Positions 47,332 to 57,743 are shown, counted from the first letter of the stretch. The stretch is 64,000 nucleotides of DNA from Psychrobacter cibarius (GCA_030686115.1 CP131612.1:1736001-1800000); one strand, 5' to 3'. The notes: generated from the letters alone by a model not told the origin. Numbers and translations: made by a program.

Positions 47332-47864
47332 AAAATGTCCTTATTTTCCCAAAGACAGTGTAAAAAGACGCTAAAATAAAAACGCATGTTAGCTATTAAT
47401 GGTTATTCAACCAGCAACCACAAAAAATACGCCGTTATCATAACAGATATATAACAAAAAGCTGATGCAACAAAGCTTTTATAAAAAAACCGTTATAAAA
47501 TTTGCAATAAACATGGTTATTTCACAGGTAAAGAGTTACTTTAATGCGTTTTAGGAAAGGTACCTTAAAACGGTACTTTATAGAGATGACATTTATCTCA
47601 TGAGTTTTTTATTTTTGAACCGAACGCCGAAAGTGAGTGAGAGAGCAACTTATAACCAAGTAATTGTTTTTCATTAAACAGCAAGCCTTGTGATGTGCGG
47701 TTACACATCGTCACTAAACAAGCGTACACTTAGTATGTACAAGCGTATGGTGCTATCTCATACTAAATAAGTCAAAATAAATTTCTAATACCAGTAATAG
47801 CTTAACAACTGTTTTTTATTAGTATTTATATCGGAAAATGAATAACAATAAATAGGAGCACTTT
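47332..47864. other. Long intergenic region, DASS gene/54-residue ORF, with repeat elements
   Basis: 533 bases. No ORF of worth and no RNA gene recognised. It holds a 9-bp direct repeat ACAAGCGTA at 47718 and 47739 (21 bases apart, two helical turns) and an inverted repeat TTAGTATG (47730-47737)/CATACTAA (47759-47766), about 100-150 bases before the 54-residue ORF. A small hairpin GAGAT/ATCTC followed by T-runs lies near 47582-47612. Confidence 0.6.
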
Positions 47865-48029
47865 ATGACAGATGCAAATAAAACAGACTCAACCACTAAA
47901 ATGTCACCAAGAGATATCAATCAAGACAGTTTGGCTAAAAAAGATCAGCAGCGTACCGATGACTCTGCACTCGATATGATGCAAGGGTTGCATGAACATG
48001 AAGACCATAATGAAGAAGGTAAAAACTAA
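47865..48029 (+). CDS. Small acidic protein, 54 residues
   Basis: A short ORF below the usual length cut-off. AGGAG stands about eight bases before the ATG, and a strong terminator follows 28 bases after the stop, so it looks like a complete gene. The peptide is hydrophilic and acidic, with no Cys, Trp or membrane segment; it ends with a His/Glu/Asp-rich stretch (LHEHEDHNEEGKN). Disordered in all likelihood. No family recognised; the composition recalls small stress proteins of Acinetobacter and Psychrobacter, but that is a guess. Confidence 0.65.
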   Translation: MTDANKTDSTTKMSPRDINQDSLAKKDQQRTDDSALDMMQGLHEHEDHNEEGKN

Positions 48030-48056
48030 ATCACAGCTTTATTATTATCTCAAAGC

Positions 48057-48103
48057 AAAAAATAAAAGGTACTGATCGTTATGATGAGTGCCTTTTATTT
48101 TTT
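48057..48103. terminator. Bidirectional terminator at the 54-residue ORF/DUF1275 gene
   Basis: AAAAAATAAAAGGTAC pairs with GTGCCTTTTATTTTTT. The stem overlaps the end of the converging DUF1275 coding region. Confidence 0.85.
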
Positions 48104-48774
48104 GGCTCTCTTTTTTCTGGCAGGCGGTCTGAGACATAGTTATATATAAATGCTGCCGTCAAGACGATAGCAATGGGTACAAATAGCGCTTCATAGCCAA
48201 CCTTGGCGAATAAAAATGCTCCAACGGCGCTGCCACCGCAAAAGCAATACCAAATAATGGCTTGAAACCCTAATGTCGGTTTGCTAATCGATCGACCCGC
48301 CAACCAGTTGCCAATCGCTGCGCCCATATCTGATGTCAAACCTGTTAAATGGGTGGTACGAATAACCGCGCCACTATAAGTCGCTACCATGGCATTCTGT
48401 AATCCGCATGCCATTGCCGCTGCCAACTGTCCTAAATAATCATGCTGCTGATACAACCAGTAGCTGACCATTAACAGTGCCGCCTCGATATATAGCGCAC
48501 TACCATAGCGCCTACCTAACTTTAATGATGTCTGCCCAATCACATAACCACTCAGTATCGCGCCTGCCAAAAAAGACAATAGCAGCGCACCAATATACAA
48601 GATACTACGCACATCCAAGTAAGCAATAGCCGCTGCAAATAAGCTTACGTTGCCAGTGACATGAGAAACCGATAGATTGGTAAACCCCATTAACGCAGCA
48701 GTGTTAACACAGCCAGCACTGAATGCCAGTACTGCCCCGCCCCACAATATCCACTTTGGTAATTTGGTTATCAT
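48079..48774 (-). CDS. DUF1275 (YoaK-like) membrane protein
   Basis: 231 residues with six hydrophobic segments. The N-terminal part AGCVNTAALMGFTNLSVSHVTGNVS is the signature of the DUF1275/YoaK family; GLQNAMVATYSGAVIRTTHLTGLTSDMG (about 118-145) is the second conserved block. Function unproven; some members are thought to be transporters. The end of the gene is part of the bidirectional terminator stem. Confidence 0.85.
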   Translation of the reverse strand: MITKLPKWILWGGAVLAFSAGCVNTAALMGFTNLSVSHVTGNVSLFAAAIAYLDVRSILYIGALLLSFLAGAILSGYVIGQTSLKLGRRYGSALYIEAALLMVSYWLYQQHDYLGQLAAAMACGLQNAMVATYSGAVIRTTHLTGLTSDMGAAIGNWLAGRSISKPTLGFQAIIWYCFCGGSAVGAFLFAKVGYEALFVPIAIVLTAAFIYNYVSDRLPEKREPKNKRHSS

Positions 48775-48818
48775 ATTCGCCGCCTAATGGCTTATCACCA
48801 AAAAGCATCTATTATAAC

Positions 48819-48846
48819 CAAAAAAGGCAACCTATTGGCTGCCTTC
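48819..48846 (-). terminator. Terminator after fabI
   Basis: AAGGCA and TGCCTT form the outer stem with a GCC/GGT inner pair; on the minus strand TTTTTTGG follows. Confidence 0.65.
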
Positions 48847-48884
48847 CTGATCTATAGAACCCTATAACCGACTATTGAAGTGGA

Positions 48885-49691
48885 TTATTTCGGCTCATCA
48901 AGCATCATTAATTGCTCACTGATAGCAACGGTATTAAAACCTGCGTCAACAAACATAATCTCGCCGGTAATACCAGATGCCCAAGGTGATAGCAAGAAAA
49001 GCGCCGCATTACCGACTTCGGTTTGGGTGATATTGCGTTGTAGCGGCGCGATTTTTTCGCTGATATCGAGCATTTTACGGAATGATTTGATGCCACTGGC
49101 AGCAAGCGTGCGAATAGGACCTGCTGAGATCGCATTGACACGAATGCCTTCACCGCCCATCGAAGTAGCCAAATAGCGAACACTGGCTTCGAGGCTGGCC
49201 TTTGCCATACCCATGACGTTATAGTTTGGCAATACCGAGATACTACCTTCATATGTCAATGTCAGCATCGAACCGTGACGCATGGACAATAAAGCACGAG
49301 CTTCTTTGGCTAATGCCACAAAACTATAGCTTGAGATATCATGGGCAATTTGACTACCTTCACGGGTCGTCGCCTTAACAAAATCGCCATCAAGCTGATC
49401 CATCGGTGCAAAGCCAATCGCATGTACCACACCATCGATTCCATCACCCCAATGGGCAGTGACTTGCTCAAAGCAGGCAGCGATAGACTCATCAGATGCC
49501 ACATCACACTCAAGTACCAAATCTGCTTCGAATTTCTCCGCTGCCATATCGACACGCTTTTTGATCTTATCATTAGGATAAGTGAGAATTAATGAGGCAC
49601 CTTCACGGTGCAGTGCCTCAGCGATAGCCCAAGCGATAGACAGTTTGCTCGCAATGCCTGTCACGACAAATCGTTGTCCTTGTAGTAGCAT
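48885..49691 (-). CDS. fabI: Enoyl-ACP reductase (NADH), FabI
   Basis: Last reduction of each fatty acid elongation cycle. Short-chain dehydrogenase fold: the FabI-type cofactor loop [13 protein letters not shown] is at residues 12-24, the catalytic pair Tyr157 and Lys164 in YNVMGMAK, and LTYEGS before it. Start: the frame runs back to 49715, but ATG 49691 follows AAGGA with a six-base spacer and matches family length (268 residues). Target of triclosan-class inhibitors in other bacteria. It diverges from folE. Confidence 0.95.
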   Translation of the reverse strand: MLLQGQRFVVTGIASKLSIAWAIAEALHREGASLILTYPNDKIKKRVDMAAEKFEADLVLECDVASDESIAACFEQVTAHWGDGIDGVVHAIGFAPMDQLDGDFVKATTREGSQIAHDISSYSFVALAKEARALLSMRHGSMLTLTYEGSISVLPNYNVMGMAKASLEASVRYLATSMGGEGIRVNAISAGPIRTLAASGIKSFRKMLDISEKIAPLQRNITQTEVGNAALFLLSPWASGITGEIMFVDAGFNTVAISEQLMMLDEPK

Positions 49692-50029
49692 AATATTTCC
49701 TTTTGGGTCGATCAAAATTGTTTAATCATATTAAGTTATTTAGAGTGATTAGATACGATGAATATCACAGCGTAAAAAGTACAAATTATAAAATAAGTCA
49801 TTATACACGAATTAATTTAAGTAAACAGTCGTAAACTGTATTCCCTTGTAATGGCGTCTAATATCGATTAAACGCTCAACTGCTCGCCACAGCAGTATGA
49901 AGTTAAGTAGATTTCAAGTATAATCACAGCCCTTCCCAGCTTGCACAATTTTTATAAAAATCCTTTACAACAGTTATTTGTAACTGTTCGTAATTAGGGA
50001 TTTAGCGTTAAGCTACACCCACATTTTGG
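49692..50029. other. Divergent intergenic region fabI/folE with two related inverted repeats
   Basis: 338 bases. AACAGTTA (49969-49976)/TAACTGTT (49981-49988) with a four-base loop lies about 45 bases before folE. A similar pair around 49823-49838 (AAACAGT...ACTGTAT) lies about 135 bases before fabI. No RNA gene seen. Both may be protein binding sites for the two promoters. Confidence 0.5.
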
Positions 50030-50641
50030 ATGGCTGCCAAACTTATGAGTAACACCCCAACAATAGCATCAAATTACCAAGAAAGCGTTGAGTCTTATCG
50101 TCAACTGATTCTCTCAACAGGCGAGGACTTACAGCGTCCCGGTCTTGAAGAAACGCCGATGCGTGCTGCAAAAGCTTTTGCACATCTAACCCAAGGTTAT
50201 CATCAAAGCTTGGATGAAGTCGTCAACGACGCCCTATTTCCATCAAGCAATCGCGAGCTGGTATTGGTACAAAATATTGAATTTTATTCATTGTGCGAAC
50301 ATCATATGCTGCCTTTTCATGGTATTGCTCATATAGGCTATTTACCCAATGGTCAAGTACTGGGCTTATCAAAATTTGCCCGTATCGTCGACATGTTCGC
50401 CCGTCGCTTGCAAGTTCAAGAAAATTTAAGCGAGCAAGTGGCACAAACTATCATGGATGTCACTGGCTGTCGCGGCGTAGCAGTAGTGATGGATGCAGCA
50501 CATATGTGTATGATGATGCGCGGCGTAAATAAACAGCACTCTACTACACGCACGATGTCGATGTTGGGTGAGTACGTACATGACAATCAAGCGCGCAATG
50601 AGTTTTTGAGTGCGATTCCTAGACGTCAACCTGCATTCTAA
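50030..50641 (+). CDS. folE: GTP cyclohydrolase I (type IA)
   Basis: First step from GTP to dihydroneopterin triphosphate, for folate and other pterins. Zinc ligands Cys89 and His92 ([12 protein letters not shown]) and Cys160 ([11 protein letters not shown]) have the right spacing of 3 and 68. Also seen: [15 protein letters not shown] and [10 protein letters not shown]. 203 residues; the ATG at 50045 is an alternative start, with no clear ribosome site for either. A perfect palindromic terminator follows. Confidence 0.94.
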   Translation: MAAKLMSNTPTIASNYQESVESYRQLILSTGEDLQRPGLEETPMRAAKAFAHLTQGYHQSLDEVVNDALFPSSNRELVLVQNIEFYSLCEHHMLPFHGIAHIGYLPNGQVLGLSKFARIVDMFARRLQVQENLSEQVAQTIMDVTGCRGVAVVMDAAHMCMMMRGVNKQHSTTRTMSMLGEYVHDNQARNEFLSAIPRRQPAF

Positions 50642-50664
50642 CGCTTCAAGTAATAATAGATAAT

Positions 50665-50693
50665 AAAAAAAGGATACTTAAGTATCCTTTTTT
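50665..50693. terminator. Bidirectional terminator folE/msrAB
   Basis: AAAAAAGGATACTT followed directly by its reverse complement, a perfect 28-base palindrome with A and T tails, between converging genes. Confidence 0.85.
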
Positions 50694-50771
50694 AATGCGT
50701 ACCTTTCAATATAGCTATCATTAATAATTAGCAATCAACCATTAATTGCAATATAACGAGGCTTAACTAAC

Positions 50772-51977
50772 CTATTTTACGTCATCAATCCAATTGCCAT
50801 AACCTTCTGCTTCCATCTGTGCCAGTGGAATAAAACGCATTGCCGCTGAATTCATACAGTAGCGCTTGCCTGTCGGTGCTGGGCCATCATCGAACACATG
50901 ACCGACGTGTGAGTCTGCATAACGGCTACGGATTTCGGTACGGCTTCCGAATATCCCTCGGTCTTCCTTCTCAACGACCATATCCGTGCTCAATGGACGG
51001 GTAAAGCTTGGCCAGCCAGTGCCAGATTTGTATTGATCACGAGAGGAATATAGTGGCTCTCCCGATATCACATCGACATACAGCCCAGGCGCTTTATTAT
51101 CCCAATATTCATTATCAAAAGCGCGTTCGGTGCCGTCTTTTTGAGTGACTTTATATTGAATATCACTTAGCAACTGCTTTAGCTCATCCTGTGCAGGCTT
51201 CACAAAGGTATCTGGATTGAATCCTGTGCTAGCTTTAGTAGCTGACGCATTGTTTGATGTTGCCTGTACGCTATCTGCCGCAGTAGGTTTAAACTGACTA
51301 AAATCCAGCTCGTAGTCTTTACCATAGACACTTTCGATAAATTGATAGCGCCCGGAATTAAAGGTATAAGCTTTATAGCGGATTGGGTTTTTCTTATAAT
51401 AATCTTGATGATACTCTTCAGCAGGGTAAAACTTGCTAGCAGCAACAATTTCAATCACAACTGGTTTGCTATAGACACCAGAGTCTTGCAGTGATTGCTT
51501 AGCAGCTTCCGCTATCTGCTTTTCTTGTGCATTATTATAAAAAATAGCAGGACGATACTGAGTACCACGATCTACATACTGGCCGTCAGCATCGGTTGGA
51601 TCGGCGATACGCCATAACGCTTGAACGAGACCATTATAGGTGATTTTCGTCGGGTCATAATAGACCTGCGCAGCTTCAGTATGCCCTGTGCCGCCTGCTG
51701 ATACAGTGCTATAAGTTGGATTGGTCGATTGACCGCCGGTATAGCCAGAGACCACTTCTACAACGCCAGGTATTTTTTCATAACCCGCTTCCACGCACCA
51801 AAAACAACCGCCAGCGACCGTAGCGACTGCGAGATTTGGGTCCGTTGGCGCATAAGGATTATCGATGGCAGTACTTTTTACAGCGGGCGTATTTTCGGTG
51901 GCAGCACAGCCAACGAAAACCATACTGATGGCTGCTACAGCCATCGCAATAGCGCCCGTCTTTAATTTATGATTCAT
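50772..51977 (-). CDS. msrAB: Bifunctional peptide methionine sulfoxide reductase MsrA/MsrB, lipoprotein
   Basis: Repairs both S- and R-methionine sulfoxide. Signal peptide with lipobox FVGC (Cys24) anchors it outside the cytoplasm. MsrA domain about 50-205 with GGCFWC (catalytic Cys58) and [11 protein letters not shown]; a Ser/Ala/Thr linker at 235-258; MsrB domain about 262-395 with [15 protein letters not shown] and [11 protein letters not shown] (catalytic Cys near 376). Fusions of this order are known (for example in Neisseria, where thioredoxin is added); no thioredoxin domain here. The MsrB CxxC zinc pairs are missing, as in form 1-like enzymes. A good AGGAG site. Confidence 0.94.
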   Translation of the reverse strand: MNHKLKTGAIAMAVAAISMVFVGCAATENTPAVKSTAIDNPYAPTDPNLAVATVAGGCFWCVEAGYEKIPGVVEVVSGYTGGQSTNPTYSTVSAGGTGHTEAAQVYYDPTKITYNGLVQALWRIADPTDADGQYVDRGTQYRPAIFYNNAQEKQIAEAAKQSLQDSGVYSKPVVIEIVAASKFYPAEEYHQDYYKKNPIRYKAYTFNSGRYQFIESVYGKDYELDFSQFKPTAADSVQATSNNASATKASTGFNPDTFVKPAQDELKQLLSDIQYKVTQKDGTERAFDNEYWDNKAPGLYVDVISGEPLYSSRDQYKSGTGWPSFTRPLSTDMVVEKEDRGIFGSRTEIRSRYADSHVGHVFDDGPAPTGKRYCMNSAAMRFIPLAQMEAEGYGNWIDDVK

Positions 51978-52156
51978 CGATAACTCCTAAAAGTAATATA
52001 ATATAGCCATGATAACTCTTTGACCTCACTAAACTATACCTATATTGTTATAAAAATTTAATAGTTATTAGATATTATTTAATATAATTAAACAGTAAAA
52101 TTCTGAATTATACACAATTTCCTAATAAGATAAGTTTGATACAAAGTATGATTATT

Positions 52157-52196
52157 AAAAAAAGAGCACATTACGGACAGTGTAGTGTGCTCTTTT
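52157..52196 (-). terminator. Terminator after the alcohol dehydrogenase gene
   Basis: AAAGAGCACATTAC pairs with GTAGTGTGCTCTTTT (G-T pairs included); on the minus strand a run of seven T follows. Confidence 0.83.
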
Positions 52197-52232
52197 ATAT
52201 TATATCAATATAGCTTAGTTACTCTTTTATTT

Positions 52233-53531
52233 TCAAGCAGTATGCTCATCACTGGCTTGCTGAATCTTGGTTAAAATAGCCTTGATTTCAGACGCTGATA
52301 GATAAGCCGGTACTGCATAAGTATCACTAACTTCTTTTGCAGCTGCTTTGGCAATTTTATCAAAATCACTGCTTTGCATGCCTTTCACCGTTGGATCGAT
52401 ATTCAAGGTGGCAATCAGTTCACGTACTTGCGCGATGAGGTCGTCGGCAATCTCAGCATCACTCTTGCTAGCTTGTCCCGATTTTACCATACCTGTTTTT
52501 CTAGCCAATTCTGCCAGTCTTTTTTTACTTCCTTGACAATTGACATCAAGCACATACGGCAGCACGATGGCATTGGCACGACCGTGAGGAATACTATAGT
52601 GCGCGCCTAACTGGTGAGCGATAGCATGAACGTAACCAAGACCCGCTTTATTAAAGGCGATACCGCCGTAATGAGCGGCAATACCCATTGCTTCTCTGGC
52701 TTTAAGATTGCCGCCGTCTTTATAGACCAGCGGTAGGTTTTGCATCACAGATTTGATCGCAGAAGCCGCATAATAATCGGTCTCTACGCTCGCATTAGCA
52801 CTCATCCAAGCTTCAAGCGCGTGCGTTAAAACATCGATACCCGTATCCGCTGTGATATGAGCAGGCATGCCTTTCATAATAACAGGGTCAATAGCCGCTG
52901 CTAATGGCACCATTCTTGGGTCAATAGACAGTGCTTTTTGATGCGTTTTATCGTCTGATACTACTGCACCAAGGGTTGCTTCTGAACCTGTGCCAGCCGT
53001 GGTAGGAATACAATAAAGCGGCATCGAAGGCTTTCTAGCTTTAAGAATGCCGATAAGCTGTTGCGGCTTGCAGCTATTGCCTTGCGACATCGCAATCATC
53101 TTAGCCGCATCAATGACCGAACCACCACCGATAGCAATAATCGAATCGCACTTAGCATCGATAGATTTGCGCAGTCCCTCTTCGACAACGTTAAAAGTAG
53201 GGTCTGGGGTAATGCCGTCATAAACGGTATAGCTGATATTTTTGCTATCTAGATAATCAGTCACTTTGGCTGGGATACCTAGCTTATTAAGCACGGTATC
53301 AGTGACGATAAATACATTGGTGCTGCCTTCGTTGATGGCCATATCACATAGCTCTTCACAAGAGGTCTCACCGACAAATAGCATTGGTCTTCTAATTGGA
53401 ACAACATAAGCGAACGCTTTTAAGACTTTAGCGCGTGTTTTAGCAACGGCTAAATAACCGACATTCTGCAATCCATTGGTATTTACTAACTTGTTATTTA
53501 CTAATTTAGCAATACTGTTTTGTTTTTTCAT
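52233..53531 (-). CDS. Iron-containing alcohol dehydrogenase
   Basis: 432 residues, group III (iron) alcohol dehydrogenase. NAD-binding GGGSVIDAAK lies near 138, TTAGTGSEAT near 178, and the metal-site region HALEAWMSANASVE near 235 with HAIAHQLGAHYSIPHG near 302. Aldehyde or alcohol substrate unknown; relatives act on 1,3-propanediol, butanol, ethanol or 4-hydroxybutyrate. An N-terminal extension of about 40 residues precedes the usual start of the fold. AAGGA precedes the ATG. The 222-base upstream gap has no other gene. Confidence 0.9.
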   Translation of the reverse strand: MKKQNSIAKLVNNKLVNTNGLQNVGYLAVAKTRAKVLKAFAYVVPIRRPMLFVGETSCEELCDMAINEGSTNVFIVTDTVLNKLGIPAKVTDYLDSKNISYTVYDGITPDPTFNVVEEGLRKSIDAKCDSIIAIGGGSVIDAAKMIAMSQGNSCKPQQLIGILKARKPSMPLYCIPTTAGTGSEATLGAVVSDDKTHQKALSIDPRMVPLAAAIDPVIMKGMPAHITADTGIDVLTHALEAWMSANASVETDYYAASAIKSVMQNLPLVYKDGGNLKAREAMGIAAHYGGIAFNKAGLGYVHAIAHQLGAHYSIPHGRANAIVLPYVLDVNCQGSKKRLAELARKTGMVKSGQASKSDAEIADDLIAQVRELIATLNIDPTVKGMQSSDFDKIAKAAAKEVSDTYAVPAYLSASEIKAILTKIQQASDEHTA

Positions 53532-53753
53532 GAGTAAAAATCCTTTTTAATGATGGTAATAATAGCGATGACAATCCTTTAAAGCAGCAACTTAAACGGC
53601 TCTTTAACTAAAAATTAAACAAATTTAAGCCTCTAACTAAAGTGAACGTCTGTTTAACTTATTGTATCACTGCTATTTTTAGGATATCGCAATTAATATG
53701 AACTGCCATGTTCTGCTTATTTGGCTCTATCTGCTTAACTCTTTTTGGCTAAG

Positions 53754-55484
53754 CTAAATCATACTCGCCTGCAGCAACTGCTGCGCATAGGGATGCTGCG
53801 GGCTATTAAAAACATCTTCAGTACGTCCGTACTCAATACATATCCCATCTTTAAGCACCATAATATGCTGACATAAGGCGCGCACCACTTTTAAGTCATG
53901 ACTAATAAATACATAACTGATTTGTAGTTTCTGTTGAATTTCACGCAGCAAGCTAACTACAGTGACCTGCGTGGTACTATCAAGCGCGGACGTCGGCTCA
54001 TCCAGTATCAATAGACTTGGTTGCATAATCAGGGCGCGCGCAAGTGCGACACGCTGACGCTGACCACCTGACAACTCATGCGGATAGCGATGCGCAAACT
54101 CAGCTGGCAGATGCACGGTAGTAAGGCTATACATCACTGCCTGCTGCCGTGCTGCCTTATCAACGCCTTGTACGAGCAATCCTTCTTCAACGATTTGCAT
54201 CACTGTCATGCGCGGATTGATACTGGCAAAGGGGTCTTGAAACACCATTTGAATTTGCGAGCGAAAGGTGCGCAAATCACGTTTGGAAAATGCCGTAATA
54301 TCTTGTCCATTGACCATTATTTCGCCACCCACACGCGCTTGATTGCTCAGTAATTGACTGAGTGCGAGGGCGATGGTGGTTTTTCCAGAGCCTGACTCAC
54401 CAACAATGCCTAACGCCCACCCTTTCTGTAGCGTCATATCAACATTTTTTACCGCATCAAACCAGCGCTTAGTACCACCGAATAGGCTTTTTTCAATGGG
54501 AAACTGTATTTGTAAATTGCTGACTTGCAATACGGTGGGTTGCTGAATTTTATCATCATTAGAGAAGTTCAGTGCTTGGCCAAAGTCTTGTTTGATTAGC
54601 GAGCGGGTATATTCGGCTTTGGGCTGGTTAAACACCGCTGCGGTTTGCCCTTGCTCAATCGTTTGCCCTTGGTGCATGACGATGACGTCATCACTGTAGC
54701 GCCTGACCAGATTGAGGTCATGGCTAATAAGCACCATCGCCATATTATGCTGACGCTTAAGATCATCTAATAGAGCGAGAATCTCATGTTGCAGAGTCAC
54801 ATCAAGCGCGGTGGTCGGCTCATCAGCGATTAAAATATCAGGCTGCTGTGCCAATGCCATGGCAATCATGACCCGTTGACGTTGACCACCTGATAGCTCG
54901 TGCGGATAGCGGTTCAACTTATCAATCGGATTGGTAATATTGACATCATTTAGTAAATCGATTGTTTGGCTTTGCCATTGTTTCTTGGGCACACCAACTA
55001 GACGTAGTGATTCAGCAATTTGTTTGCCGACCGTATGTAGTGGATTGAGCGCTGTCATCGGCTCTTGAAACACCATGCCGATGCGCTGTCCGCGAATAGA
55101 GCGCAGCGCAGCGTTACGTGCCTTAGCACTAACACCAACATTGGCATTGGCTATCGGTAGCACAGTCAACCCTGCTGACCCTGCTAGCTTCACCTCACCG
55201 CTAACGGTCAAACTGTCTGGCAATAAGCCTAATAACGCGAGACTTGCAATGGATTTGCCAGAGCCTGATTCACCTACTATCGCTAACGTCTGCCCTTGCC
55301 GTAGCTCATACGATAGTTTATCGACCAGAACGCTGCCTGCGTCCGTGACGATGCTAAGTTTATCGACGCTCAGCATCAGCTTATTTTGGTTATTGCTATG
55401 ACTATCATTTAAATGGGCATTGTGCTCAGTAACACTTTGCTCAGTAGTCGTCATATTAGTCGTTATCACATCATCAGTTGTCAT
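53754..55484 (-). CDS. yejF: YejF-type peptide ABC transporter, fused double ATPase
   Basis: Two ABC ATPase domains in one chain. Each has Walker A (GESGSGKS, then GESGSGKTT), an LSGGQRQR signature and Walker B (ILIADEPTTALD, then LLILDEPTSALD). In E. coli YejABEF imports peptides and microcin C. Start: the frame runs back to 55529 inside yejE; ATG 55484 begins one base after the yejE stop, with MTTDD in place, and is preferred (576 residues). The first 40 residues are a Thr/Asn-rich lead. Confidence 0.92.
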   Translation of the reverse strand: MTTDDVITTNMTTTEQSVTEHNAHLNDSHSNNQNKLMLSVDKLSIVTDAGSVLVDKLSYELRQGQTLAIVGESGSGKSIASLALLGLLPDSLTVSGEVKLAGSAGLTVLPIANANVGVSAKARNAALRSIRGQRIGMVFQEPMTALNPLHTVGKQIAESLRLVGVPKKQWQSQTIDLLNDVNITNPIDKLNRYPHELSGGQRQRVMIAMALAQQPDILIADEPTTALDVTLQHEILALLDDLKRQHNMAMVLISHDLNLVRRYSDDVIVMHQGQTIEQGQTAAVFNQPKAEYTRSLIKQDFGQALNFSNDDKIQQPTVLQVSNLQIQFPIEKSLFGGTKRWFDAVKNVDMTLQKGWALGIVGESGSGKTTIALALSQLLSNQARVGGEIMVNGQDITAFSKRDLRTFRSQIQMVFQDPFASINPRMTVMQIVEEGLLVQGVDKAARQQAVMYSLTTVHLPAEFAHRYPHELSGGQRQRVALARALIMQPSLLILDEPTSALDSTTQVTVVSLLREIQQKLQISYVFISHDLKVVRALCQHIMVLKDGICIEYGRTEDVFNSPQHPYAQQLLQASMI

Positions 55485-55485
55485 A

Positions 55486-56586
55486 TCAGGAGCGCCTCGG
55501 ATCAAACGCATCACGCAGCGCTTCGCCAACGAAAATCAGCAATGATAAAATAAAGGTCAAACTAAAAAACCCAGATAGCGCAAGCCATGGTGCATCTAGG
55601 TTATTTTTCCCTTGTACCATCAGCTCACCCAGCGACGGTGACCCAGGCGGCAAGCCATAACCTAAAAAGTCTAGTGCGGTTAACGCAATAATATTGGCCG
55701 TTAAAATGAACGGCAGCTGTGACAAACTTGACGCTAGGGCATTGGGCAAGATATGCCTTAGCATGATTTGACTGTCTGACACCCCAAGATTACGCGCCGC
55801 ACGCACATAATCAAAGTTACGCGCGCGCAAAAACTCTGCCCGTACCAAACCAACCAGCCCCATCCAACCGAATAATAGCATCATCGCAAATAGCATAGTA
55901 ATGCTAGGGCTAAACAAGCTGACCAAAATAATAATCATAAACAGCTGCGGCATACCGCCCCACACTTCCATGAAGCGCTGCCCTGCCAAATCTATCCAGC
56001 CACCGTAATAACCTTGTATTGCACCGACGATAATACCAATCACTGCCCCAGCAAGTGTTAATGCTAAACCGAACAATAACGACACGCGCATGCCATAAAG
56101 TATCCGTGCCAACACATCACGGCCTAAGTCATCAGTACCAAGCCAGTTCTGGCTATTGGGCGCTGCTGGATATGGAATACCCAGCTCAACGTTTGGTGTC
56201 TGATCGGCAAATGGAATCGGCGGCATAATGTAAAAACCCTGCTCATCAATCAGCGTCTGTACCGCAGGGTCTTTATAATTGGCTTCAGTCTCAAACACCC
56301 CACCAAAAGCCGTTTCAGGATAGGCTTTTAGGACAGGAAAGTAATAATCGCCTTGATACTGCACCAGTAGCGGCTTGTCATTGGCAATCACATTGGCTGC
56401 CATACAAATGACGAATATCAGCGCAAAAATGAATAATGATACGACGCCAAGACGATTACGGCGAAAACGGTTTAGGCGTGCCTGCCAGATAGGATTTAGG
56501 CGACGTTTTTTTGGCATAGAGACAGGAGATGCAGATGCAGATGAAGGCGTTGAAGGTAACGGATGATTTGATATTTTATCTGACAT
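55486..56586 (-). CDS. yejE: YejE-type peptide ABC transporter permease
   Basis: 366 residues, DppC-like permease. An N-terminal Pro/Ser region and a helix at about 45-68 are followed by a periplasmic part with LGTDDLGRDVLARILYGMR, then five helices and the ABC-coupling loop EFLRARNFDYVRAARNLG (EAA motif). The TAA stop of yejB and this ATG overlap by one base, so the two are translationally coupled. Confidence 0.93.
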   Translation of the reverse strand: MSDKISNHPLPSTPSSASASPVSMPKKRRLNPIWQARLNRFRRNRLGVVSLFIFALIFVICMAANVIANDKPLLVQYQGDYYFPVLKAYPETAFGGVFETEANYKDPAVQTLIDEQGFYIMPPIPFADQTPNVELGIPYPAAPNSQNWLGTDDLGRDVLARILYGMRVSLLFGLALTLAGAVIGIIVGAIQGYYGGWIDLAGQRFMEVWGGMPQLFMIIILVSLFSPSITMLFAMMLLFGWMGLVGLVRAEFLRARNFDYVRAARNLGVSDSQIMLRHILPNALASSLSQLPFILTANIIALTALDFLGYGLPPGSPSLGELMVQGKNNLDAPWLALSGFFSLTFILSLLIFVGEALRDAFDPRRS

Positions 56587-57653
56587 TATCGCCCCTCAAA
56601 ATCAATACGAGGATCAATTAAGTGATAACTTAAATCACTGATTAACTGTAATAATAGCCCGACCAAGGTAAAGATAAACAATGTGCCAAATATCACCGGA
56701 TAATCACGCTGCTGAATGGCTTCAAAAGCTAACAACCCCAAACCATCAAGCTTAAAGATAATCTCAATCAAAAAATTACCGGCAAAGAAAATACCAACGA
56801 TAGCTGCTGGAATACCCGCGATAATAATCAGCATGGCATTACGAAACACATGTCCGTATAACACTTGACGCTCACCCAAGCCTTTGGCATGGGCGGTGAA
56901 CACATATTGCTTACCCAGCTCTTCTAAAAAGCTAAACTTGGTCAGGTAGGTCAAACCCGCAAAACCGCCAATCGTACTTGCCAGCAGCGGCAGCGCTAAA
57001 TGCCAAAAGTAATCTTTGATTTTACCCAGCGCACTTAATTGATCAAAGTTCTCAGAGGTCAAGCCTTGCAGTGGAAAGATATTCCAGTAGCTACCACCTG
57101 CAAAAAACACCAGTAATATAACGGCAAATACGAAAACAGGTATTGCATGCCCGATAGCCAGTAGCATGGCAGTAACTTTATCAATCCCCGAGCCATGATG
57201 CATGGCTTTATAGATACCTAATGGAATCGCTATCATATAAATCAGCAGCGTGCTCCAGAGCCCAAGCGAGATAGAAACGGGTAATTTCTCGATAATCAAA
57301 TCTGTTACCGACTGTCCTTTAAAAAAAGACTCGCCAAAATCTAGCTGAGCGTAATTCTTTAACATAAGCCAAAAGCGCTCAGGTGCCGATTTATCAAAGC
57401 CGTATTGGGCATTAATCGCTGCAACCATTTCCTCAGATAAGCCACGCGTACCTTGATAGGTACTGTTATTTCCCGCACTACCCGCGCCAATATTACCGCC
57501 AAGTGCATTGTCTTTTGCCCCTTGCTCAATAAGCGCCAGTTGCTGCTCGACAGGACCACCAGGCGCTGCTTGTACAATCACAAAGTTTGCGAGCAATATC
57601 AAAAAAAGCGTCGGTAATATCAGTAGTAACCTTTTTAAGATATAACGACCCAT
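56586..57653 (-). CDS. yejB: YejB-type peptide ABC transporter permease
   Basis: 355 residues, DppB-like permease: helix 1 at about 8-30, a periplasmic loop carrying the Gly/Asn-rich insert at 40-65, then five helices. The coupling motif reads EELGKQYVFTAHAKGLGERQV (EAA loop, about 245). Together with YejE it forms the channel. AGGAAG precedes the ATG. gloB is upstream rather than yejA, although all are on the same strand. Confidence 0.93.
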   Translation of the reverse strand: MGRYILKRLLLILPTLFLILLANFVIVQAAPGGPVEQQLALIEQGAKDNALGGNIGAGSAGNNSTYQGTRGLSEEMVAAINAQYGFDKSAPERFWLMLKNYAQLDFGESFFKGQSVTDLIIEKLPVSISLGLWSTLLIYMIAIPLGIYKAMHHGSGIDKVTAMLLAIGHAIPVFVFAVILLVFFAGGSYWNIFPLQGLTSENFDQLSALGKIKDYFWHLALPLLASTIGGFAGLTYLTKFSFLEELGKQYVFTAHAKGLGERQVLYGHVFRNAMLIIIAGIPAAIVGIFFAGNFLIEIIFKLDGLGLLAFEAIQQRDYPVIFGTLFIFTLVGLLLQLISDLSYHLIDPRIDFEGR

Positions 57654-57743
57654 AACGGTGGCTTCCTAAGATAATAAATATGACGACAGAAAGAATACGC
57701 AGCTAATAACTATCAAAACGTCAGTCGAAGCGCCCGTTATGGT

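Noticed and set aside
47332..47864. A 19-codon ATG frame near 47540 in the gap before the 54-residue ORF
   Set aside because: No ribosome site, too short and no coding character.
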